Shown piece by piece: positions 1 through 5,152 of a DNA stretch of 5,152 nucleotides. Source of the DNA: Actinomycetes bacterium (GTDB lineage: Bacteria > Actinomycetota > Thermoleophilia > Solirubrobacterales > Solirubrobacteraceae); NCBI GenBank assembly GCA_023405705.1, contig JAEXXR010000479.1:1-5152 (forward strand). The letters run 5' to 3'. Position numbers and translations under genes: made by a program. The notes beneath the pieces were generated by a model. The model was not told where the DNA came from and did no database searches. It worked only from the letters and a program-made list of their open reading frames with translations. The number at the start of each line of letters is the position of its first letter. Within the stretch, counting starts at the first letter, position 1.

Positions 1-63
1 GCCCCGCACCCCGCCTCCCAGCCGGATCTCCGCTCGTCGCATCGCGTCCCTGCCCGTCTTCAT
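1..63 (-). CDS. Possible start of the next operon gene (partial, unidentified)
   Basis: On the minus strand an ATG at 63-61 follows the stop of the sugar-binding protein gene after only 10 bases. It is preceded by GGGAG (complement of 68-72), four bases upstream of the ATG, which is a short but usable ribosome-binding spacing. The frame stays open to the window edge and begins MKTGRDAMRRAEIRLGGG, with mostly G or C third positions. The tight spacing suggests a fifth gene of the operon. Twenty-one codons are too few to identify a family, and they do not resemble the start of E. coli FrlB as I remember it. An in-frame ATG at 42-40 is an alternative start. It could also be non-coding operon trailer. 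Confidence 0.4.
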   Translation of the reverse strand, partial: MKTGRDAMRRAEIRLGGGVRG

Positions 64-73
64 CTCGCTCCCG

Positions 74-1105
74 CTACTTGGCCGCGCGGTAGAGCAGCTT
101 GCTGATCTCCGGGTCGTCGACGTTGTCGCTCGTCGCGATCACCGGGTCCAGCAGCGTGTCGGACGGTCTCGTGCCGTTCTCCAGGTACTCGACCATCTGT
201 CTGACGCCGAGCTCGCCGGCGGTGAAGACCTGCTGGACGACGAGCGCGTCGATCGCGCCGCTTCTGAGGAGCGTGACCTCCTGCTGGTCGGCGTCCATCG
301 CGACGACGTTGACGTCCTCGATCTTGCCGGCGTTCTGGACCGCCTGCGCGGTGCCGATCGCGGCGTTGGTCCAGGAGGCGAAGATCCCTCTCAGGTCGCC
401 GTTGCGGCGCATCAGGCCGTTGACGTTCGCGGCCACCTCGGCGAGGTCGCCTCTGTCGTAGGTCGCGCCGACCTGTCTGAGGCCGGGGAAGCCGGTCAGG
501 CCCTCTCTCCAGCCGCGCTCGCGCGCGTCGACCGACTCGATGCCCGGGACGTAGCCCTCGTAGGCGACCTCGCCGCTGCCGCCGAGCAGTCTGTCCATCG
601 TCTCGGCGGCCATTCTGCCGGCGGCCTCGTTGTTGGTGCCGATGTAGGCCAGCCGCACCGATCTGTCGGCGACGTCGGAGTCGAGCATGATCACCGGGAT
701 GCCGGCCGCCTGCAGCTGGCGGATCGGCGCGACCATGCCGGTTCTGTCGACGGCCGTCATCAGCACGCCGTCGGGTCTCTTCGCGATCACCGACTGCAGC
801 GTCGCCGTCTGCGACGGCAGGTCGGGCGTGCGCGGCGCCGACCAGTTGACCTTGACGCCGAGTCTCTCGGCCTCGGCCTGGGCGCCGGCGTTCAGCGTGA
901 TGTAGAACGACGACTCCTCGTTGGTGATGAGGGCGATCTCGTAATCCTTCTTGCCGCCTCCATCGGAGGACGACGAATCGGACGAACCGGACGCGCCGGT
1001 GGAGCCGCTCGACGACGAGCTGTCGTCGGAGCTGCCGCAGGCGGCGACCGCGAAGGCGAGCGCGAGGAGCGCGACGCCGGCGAGCATGCGCATCAGCTTG
1101 GACAC
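74..1105 (-). CDS. ABC transporter sugar-binding lipoprotein (RbsB-like, CUT2 family)
   Basis: This 343-residue protein is the extracytoplasmic substrate receptor of the importer encoded upstream. Residues 1-22 are a lipoprotein signal peptide with a lipobox AVAAC and the lipidated cysteine at 23. Residues 25-47 form a Ser-rich tether (15 of 23 residues are Ser). The type I periplasmic-binding fold starts near YEIALITNEESSFY (55-68). It also shows RPDGVLMTAVDR, the GIPVIMLDSD strand, ARERGWREG, MDAD (270-273, the position of the usual GxDx ligand strand) and GAIDALVVQQ (283-292). This layout is that of RbsB-like sugar-binding proteins. The GTG start at 1105 is favoured because AAGGAG (complement of 1115-1120) lies nine bases upstream; the in-frame ATG at 1093 would be too far from it. 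The gene follows the permease by 42 bases. Arginine codons are unusual: by hand count 13 of 22 are AGA. Family assignment is secure; the ligand is not known and may be a ketosamine or simple sugar. Confidence 0.93.
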   Translation of the reverse strand: MSKLMRMLAGVALLALAFAVAACGSSDDSSSSSGSTGASGSSDSSSSDGGGKKDYEIALITNEESSFYITLNAGAQAEAERLGVKVNWSAPRTPDLPSQTATLQSVIAKRPDGVLMTAVDRTGMVAPIRQLQAAGIPVIMLDSDVADRSVRLAYIGTNNEAAGRMAAETMDRLLGGSGEVAYEGYVPGIESVDARERGWREGLTGFPGLRQVGATYDRGDLAEVAANVNGLMRRNGDLRGIFASWTNAAIGTAQAVQNAGKIEDVNVVAMDADQQEVTLLRSGAIDALVVQQVFTAGELGVRQMVEYLENGTRPSDTLLDPVIATSDNVDDPEISKLLYRAAK

Positions 1106-1114
1106 GGGGACTCT

Positions 1115-1120
1115 CTCCTT
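1115..1120 (-). promoter_or_regulatory. Ribosome-binding site of the sugar-binding protein gene
   Basis: Minus-strand AAGGAG lies nine bases before the GTG at 1105. It decides for this GTG over the ATG twelve bases further in. The 42-base gap between permease and binding protein contains this site and no hairpin that I can see. Confidence 0.7.
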
Positions 1121-1147
1121 GAGTGGGTGAACCGTTGCGGGGACGGG

Positions 1148-2226
1148 TCAGGCGAGTTGGGCGCGACGGCGCCGCAACTGGTCGACGTAGACGGCGGCGA
1201 GCAGGACCATGCCGACGGCGACGTTCTGCCAGAACGGGTCGACGTTCATGATCACGAAGCCGTTCAGCAGCACGGCCGGGATCAGCGCGCCGATCACCGT
1301 GCCGGACATGCGGCCGCGGCCGCCGAACAGGCTGGTCCCGCCGATCACGACCGCCGAGATCGCGGCGAGCGCGTCCTCGGAGTGGCCGGAGACCGACGCG
1401 GTGTTGAAGCGGGCGAGGTCGATCACGCCGACGATGCCGGCGAGCACGCCCATCAGGATGTACAGCATCAGCAGATGCCGGTTGACGTTGATGCCGGCGC
1501 GGCGGGCCGAGTCGGGGTTCGCGCCGATCGCGTAGGTGCGCAGGCCGAAGCGCGTGTTCGCGAGCACGACCCACAGCACGCCGGTCACGACGATCGCGAC
1601 GACGACCGGCCACGGGATCACGCCGAACAGCGCGCCGAGGCCGAAGAACTCCTGCAGCTCGATCGGCGTGCCGGAGACGTTCAGGCCGCCGGTCCACACC
1701 TGCGCGAGGCCGAGGATGACGCCCGAGGTGGCGAGCGTAGCGATGAACGCGGGGATCTTCGCGCGGACCGCGAGGAAGCCGTTGACGGCGCCCCACGCGA
1801 AGCCGGTCGCGACCGCGGCGGTGATGCCGAGCACGAGCGCGAGCGCCAGGTGCGGGTGTCTCATCTGCGCGATGTCCGGCGTCACGTCGCCGGCCAGCCA
1901 CAGCATCACCTTCGCCGAGACGACGGCGCAGAAGACGACCATCGCGCCGATCGACAGGTCGAGGCCGGCGGCGATCAGCAGGAAGGTCATGCCGGCCGCG
2001 AGGATCAGCATCGCCGAGGCGTCGAGCGCGACGTTTCTGAGGTTGTCGAACGACAGGAACGAGCCGGCCGGCGTGATCAGCGCGAAGATCAGCACGATCC
2101 CGAGCAGGACCGCGGAGATCGTGATGCTCTCGTAGCGCTCGGCGCGCTTCTGCGCGCGCTCGGCGTTGCGGCCCTCGGCCGTCGGGGCGGGCGCGGGCGC
2201 GCCGGCCTGGGGTTGCGCGGTCGTGC

Positions 2227-2230
<4 letters not shown>
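1148..2230 (-). CDS. ABC transporter permease, RbsC-like (BPD_transp_2, CUT2 family)
   Basis: This 360-residue polytopic inner-membrane protein would form the translocation pore of the sugar importer, probably as a homodimer. A cytoplasmic Ala/Pro-rich and then charged tail (1-35) precedes the first membrane helix (about 36-53). Further hydrophobic segments follow through the protein, consistent with the family's 8-10 helices. Family hallmarks are GLDLSIG (89-95), NPDSARRAGINV (238-249, the region expected to contact the ATPase) and AISAVVIGGTSLFGGRG (290-306). A short basic tail ends the protein. Length is slightly above the usual 320-340 because of the N-terminal tail. The GTG start overlaps the ATPase stop by four bases (GTGA, 2230-2227), and AAGGAG (complement of 2236-2241) lies five bases upstream. 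Translational coupling with the ATPase gene is therefore likely. Only 2 of 19 Arg codons are AGA by hand count, unlike the next gene. Substrate cannot be read from the permease. Confidence 0.94.
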
Positions 2231-2998
<768 letters not shown>

Positions 2999-3012
<14 letters not shown>

Positions 3013-3877
3013 CGTCGTCCCTCCTTGCCTTCGTTGCCACTACGTGTGCGCCCGCGGCGGCCGCCTCGACCGCCGCCGTCGCCGCCTGGGGAAAGCCTCC
3101 GAACCGCCGGCAGCAGTCGGCCGCCGCCTCGGTTCCGCGCACCGCGCACTCGACCAGCGGGCGCCGCTGGAGCCATGCGGTCAGGAAAGCAGCGATGTAG
3201 CTGTCCCCCGCGCCAAGCGTGTCGACCACCTCGACCTCGCGCGCGGGCACGAAGACGATCTCCGCGCCGCTGCCGGCGAGGCTGCCGTGGCGGCCGCAGG
3301 TGACGACCGCGGTGGTGGCGCCGCCCGCGAGCGCGCTGCGCAGCAGCTCGCGCGCGCCGTCGTCGGCGGTCGACTCCCACGAGTAGAAGGCGACCGCGAC
3401 GCCGTCGATCCGCTCGACGCGGTGGCGGGTGGAGAAGTCGTAGGAGACGGGGACGCCGCGGCGCGCGAGGCCGGCGACGGCGTCGTCGAAGCCGCTCAGC
3501 GTCGAGCCGTGCGCGACCGCGGCGCCGGCGACGGCGTCGAGGTCGTCCTCTGTGGGCCGGTAGTCGGCGGTGACGCCGAAGTCCTCGTGGACGAGCAGCC
3601 GCTCGCCGTCGTCGGTGAGGTCGATCAGGGTGACCCCGGTCGCGCCGGGGAGCGTGCGCAGACGGCCGACGTCGACCCCCTGCGCCGCGATCTCCGCGCG
3701 CAGCAGGTCGCCGTCGGCGTCGGGGCCGACCGCTCCCATGTATGCACTGCGCAGACCGGCCCGGGCCCAGTTGACCGCGACGTTGACGGCGTTGCCGCCC
3801 GCGGCGCGGACGCCGAGCGCCCGGTAGTGGTCCACGCAGTTGTCGCCGAGCGCGACGAGTCGCTCGCCGTCGGACAA
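2999..3877 (-). CDS. PfkB-family sugar kinase, fructoselysine-6-kinase (FrlD)-like
   Basis: This 292-residue cytoplasmic kinase is predicted to use ATP to phosphorylate the imported sugar. Ribokinase-fold landmarks are GDNCVD (11-16), the substrate-binding GGNAVNVAV block (27-35), YDFS (146-149), VTCGRHGS (192-199) and DTLGAGDSYIAAFL (219-232). In the last, Asp225 is the catalytic base and Gly-Ala-Gly (222-224) the anion hole. GDNCVDxY, GGNAVNVAV and xDFS match my memory of E. coli FrlD better than ribokinase or KDG kinase, so fructoselysine or a similar ketosamine is the favoured substrate; this is inference by resemblance. It is about 30 residues longer than FrlD, mostly in a C-terminal Ala-rich extension. 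The start is a TTG at 3877: GAGAGAGGA (complement of 3886-3894) sits eight bases upstream and it places GDN at the usual depth. The gene is first in the operon and overlaps the ATPase by 14 bases. An alternative is another PfkB sugar kinase. Confidence 0.88.
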
Positions 3878-3885
3878 AAGACAGA

Positions 3886-3894
3886 TCCTCTCTC
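3886..3894 (-). promoter_or_regulatory. Ribosome-binding site of the kinase gene
   Basis: Minus-strand GAGAGAGGA has its AGGA core eight bases before the TTG at 3877. I see no ATG or GTG with a better site in the right frame, so this supports the TTG start. Confidence 0.55.
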
Positions 3895-3904
3895 TGGTTC
3901 TGTT

Positions 3905-3920
3905 CTGATAGCGCTCTCAG
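3905..3920. promoter_or_regulatory. LacI-family operator, copy 1 (in the operon leader)
   Basis: CTGATAGCGCTCTCAG is a 16-bp palindrome with one mismatched base pair (positions 5 and 12). Its centre is the CpG at 3912-3913, the step into which the hinge-helix leucine of LacI proteins usually inserts. It lies between the probable start of the leftward transcript and the kinase start codon, so a bound repressor would act as a roadblock or a partner for a second site. It is the exact reverse complement of copy 3. Confidence 0.85.
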
Positions 3921-3949
3921 GTGAGCACTGGCGGAACCGTAACACATCT

Positions 3950-3965
3950 CTGATAACGCTCTCAG
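3950..3965. promoter_or_regulatory. LacI-family operator, copy 2 (over the operon -10)
   Basis: CTGATAACGCTCTCAG differs from copy 1 by one base (G to A at position 7), which breaks the inner symmetry but keeps the central CpG (3957-3958). It is therefore probably the weakest of the three. It overlaps the predicted -10 and spacer of the leftward promoter, the classical position for repression. Its centre is 45 bp from copy 1 and 57 bp from copy 3. Confidence 0.8.
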
Positions 3966-3978
3966 GCCAGTTGTCCAA
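3950..3978 (-). promoter_or_regulatory. Predicted promoter of the kinase-transporter operon
   Basis: On the minus strand TTGGAC (complement of 3973-3978) is followed after 17 bases by TATCAG (complement of 3950-3955). The -35 is good; the -10 matches TATAAT at four of six places and lacks the final T. Transcription would start near 3943, giving a leader of about 65 bases. The -10 is also the end of operator copy 2, so the repressor and RNA polymerase would compete directly. No better pair was found in this intergenic region. Confidence 0.4.
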
Positions 3979-4006
3979 CATCGCTTCACGATCTTTTCCC
4001 ACTTGA

Positions 4007-4022
4007 CTGAGAGCGCTATCAG
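4007..4022. promoter_or_regulatory. LacI-family operator, copy 3 (in the regulator's own promoter)
   Basis: CTGAGAGCGCTATCAG is the exact reverse complement of copy 1 and is centred on the CpG at 4014-4015. It lies just upstream of the TATACT element at 4032-4037 and 22 bases before the GTG at 4045. Occupancy should block the regulator's own transcription, which points to autorepression. Confidence 0.85.
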
Positions 4023-4031
4023 TCGAGGCCG

Positions 4032-4037
4032 TATACT
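4032..4037 (+). promoter_or_regulatory. Predicted -10 element of the LacI-family regulator gene
   Basis: TATACT matches the TATAAT consensus at five of six places. Standard geometry puts the start of transcription at 4044 or 4045, at the first GTG of the gene, which would make the transcript leaderless. There is no good -35 at 16-18 bases; TTGACT at 4003-4008 is 23 bases away, too far for normal pairing. Operator copy 3 fills the space between. Confidence 0.5.
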
Positions 4038-4044
4038 CGCCCCC

Positions 4045-5052
4045 GTGGTGGTGACGATTCGAGACGTTGCGACACGCGCAGAGGTGTCGCAGGCGACGGC
4101 CGCGCGCGCCCTGGGCGGATACGGCTACGTCAGCTCAGCCGCGAGAAGAGCGGTGCTGCAGGCGGCCGAGGAGCTCGGCTACCGCCCCAACGCGGTCGCC
4201 AAGGCGCTCGTGTCCGGCTCGACGAAGACGATCGGCCTGATCGTCGGCGACATCGAGAACCCGTTCTTCGCGGCCGCCGCGCGCGGCCTCGCCGACGTCG
4301 TCGAGGACGAGGGCTACACGCTCCTGCTCGCCAACAGCGACGAGGACCTCGAACGCGAGCGGCGAGCGGTCGACGTCTTCCGCACCCAGCTCGTCGACGG
4401 CCTCGTCGTCGCGCCGGTGAGCGGCAACGACGGCCACCACCTGCGCCTGCTGGAGGGCGACCGGCGGCCGCTCGTGCTGATGGACCGCGCGATCCGCGGC
4501 CTGCAGGTCGACACCGTGCTGGTCGACAACTCCGGCGGCGCGCGCAAGGCGGTCGAGCACCTGATCGCCTTCGGCCACGACCGCATCGGCGTCGTCAGCG
4601 ACGCCGAGGAGATCTCCTCCACCGCCGAGCGCCTGCGCGGCTACCGCAGAGCGCTGCGCGACGCCGGCATAGAGCCCGACCCCTCGCTGATCTCGTTCGG
4701 CCCCTCGACACGCGCCGGCGGCTACGAGGCGGCGCGCGCGCTGCTGGAGCGGGTCGACCGCCCGCGCGCGCTGTTCACGCTCAACAACTTCATGACCGCC
4801 GGCGCCGTGCGCGCGATCCGCGACCTCGGCCTCTCGATCCCCGGCGACGTCGCCCTGGTCGCCTTCGACGAGCTCGAATGGACGACGCTCGTCGACCCCC
4901 CGATCACCGTCGTCGCCCAGCCGGTCGCCGAGCTCGGCCGCGTCGTCGGCTCGCGCCTGCTCGCCCGCCTGCGCGGCGACGAGGGCCCCGCCAGACGGAC
5001 GCGGCTGCGCACCGAGCTGATCGTGCGCGCCTCCTGCGGGCCGGCGACGTAG
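4045..5052 (+). CDS. LacI/GalR-family transcriptional regulator
   Basis: This 335-residue DNA-binding protein is the likely repressor of the divergent transporter-kinase operon and of itself. The N-terminal helix-turn-helix is TIRDVATRAEVS (4-15) followed by QATAARALGGYGYVS; the recognition helix has TAARAL where most relatives have TVSRVL. The hinge (48-58) is PNAVAKALVSG, with Leu55 in the usual minor-groove position. From 63 on it has the sugar-binding-protein-like effector core, with NPFF (72-75), LVLMDRAI, GHDRIGVVS and a late VAFDELEWTTLVDPPITVVAQP. Three GTG codons in a row (4045, 4048, 4051) could start it; none has a Shine-Dalgarno site. The first is chosen because the -10 at 4032-4037 would start transcription there. 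An upstream in-frame TTG (4003) is rejected because it would translate operator and promoter. Full length for the family. The inducer is probably the imported sugar or its phosphate, which is inference. Confidence 0.93.
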   Translation: MVVTIRDVATRAEVSQATAARALGGYGYVSSAARRAVLQAAEELGYRPNAVAKALVSGSTKTIGLIVGDIENPFFAAAARGLADVVEDEGYTLLLANSDEDLERERRAVDVFRTQLVDGLVVAPVSGNDGHHLRLLEGDRRPLVLMDRAIRGLQVDTVLVDNSGGARKAVEHLIAFGHDRIGVVSDAEEISSTAERLRGYRRALRDAGIEPDPSLISFGPSTRAGGYEAARALLERVDRPRALFTLNNFMTAGAVRAIRDLGLSIPGDVALVAFDELEWTTLVDPPITVVAQPVAELGRVVGSRLLARLRGDEGPARRTRLRTELIVRASCGPAT

Positions 5053-5071
5053 GCGCGACTACGTCGGCGGC
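5040..5071. terminator. Hairpin shared by two convergent genes (possible bidirectional terminator)
   Basis: The arms 5040-5052 and 5059-5071 pair over 13 positions with one mismatch (5044/5067) around a six-base loop, gcgcga. The inner end of each arm is a TAG: the LacI gene's stop on the plus strand and the stop of the entering gene on the minus strand. No T-tract follows on either side, so it is not a textbook intrinsic terminator, but GC-rich actinobacterial terminators often lack one. Confidence 0.5.
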
Positions 5072-5152
5072 GCGAGGCGCCACTGCTCGGCGAGCAGCTC
5101 GCCGGGCGCGAGCTTCGCCCAGGCGGCACCGCCCGCCTGGAGACGCTCGCCG
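5059..5152 (-). CDS. C-terminal end of a convergent gene (partial, unidentified)
   Basis: A minus-strand frame is open from the right edge to a TAG at 5061-5059. Its last residues read LAPGELLAEQWRLAPPT. An LxPGE segment followed by a short alternating strand and then the end is the kind of C-terminus seen in beta-sandwich carbohydrate enzymes such as aldose 1-epimerase-like proteins, but thirty residues cannot decide this. The six-base gap to the LacI stop and the shared hairpin support a real gene here. It is not part of the operon as seen, being separated from it by the regulator. Confidence 0.55.
   Translation of the reverse strand, partial: GERLQAGGAAWAKLAPGELLAEQWRLAPPT

Noticed and set aside
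1106..1147. A stem-loop between permease and binding-protein genes that would raise binding-protein expression
   Set aside because: I looked for paired arms in this 42-base gap and found none longer than a few bases.
60..1901. A 613-codon open frame on the minus strand covering the binding-protein and permease genes
   Set aside because: It is out of frame with both recognisable genes, its product is a low-complexity Arg-rich string with no domain, and it arises from GC-rich codon structure.
4003..4037. TTGACT (4003-4008) with TATACT (4032-4037) as a normal sigma-70 type promoter
   Set aside because: The spacer is 23 bases, too long for standard recognition; only the -10 is retained.
3878..4044. 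Mobile element ends, tRNA, riboswitch or CRISPR repeats
   Set aside because: The only repeated elements are the three operators; no tRNA-like folds, terminal repeats with target duplications, or regular repeat-spacer pattern are visible here or elsewhere in the window.
4648..4655. AGAGCGCT inside the LacI-family gene as a fourth operator
   Set aside because: Only the core matches; the CTGA and TCAG arms are absent, and the core is likely by chance in this GC-rich coding sequence.

Overview
The window is very GC-rich DNA with short or overlapping gene junctions and several GTG/TTG starts. It carries a lipoprotein-type sugar-binding protein. This suggests a high-GC actinomycete; frequent AGA arginine codons, most marked in the binding-protein gene, make a Thermoleophilia/Solirubrobacterales-like lineage possible, but the sequence does not prove it.

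Layout: a leftward operon runs from a divergent control region at about 3878-4044. In transcription order it encodes a PfkB-type kinase (3877-2999), a single-domain ABC ATPase (3012-2227), an RbsC-type permease (2230-1148) and a lipoprotein sugar-binding protein (1105-74). A further gene may start at position 63 and leave the window. The first three genes overlap one another by 14 and 4 bases, so they are almost certainly co-transcribed and translationally coupled. A LacI-family regulator (4045-5052) is transcribed rightward from the same control region. It ends tail to tail with the last codons of a leftward gene that enters from the right edge.

The kinase most resembles fructoselysine-6-kinase (FrlD), with an N-terminal GDNCVD, a GGNAVNVAV block and a C-terminal DTLGAGDS. 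The best reading is a CUT2-type ABC importer plus an FrlD-like kinase. It would import and phosphorylate a ketosamine (Amadori product) or a related sugar under LacI control. No deglycase (SIS-domain FrlB-type protein) is visible in the window, so the substrate remains an inference.

The control region holds three copies of a 16-bp near-palindrome, CTGATAGCGCTCTCAG. Two are identical in opposite orientation and the third differs by one base. All keep the central CpG typical of LacI-family operators. One copy overlaps the likely -10 of the leftward operon, one lies in its leader, and one sits in the LacI gene's own promoter. This predicts repression of the operon together with autoregulation.
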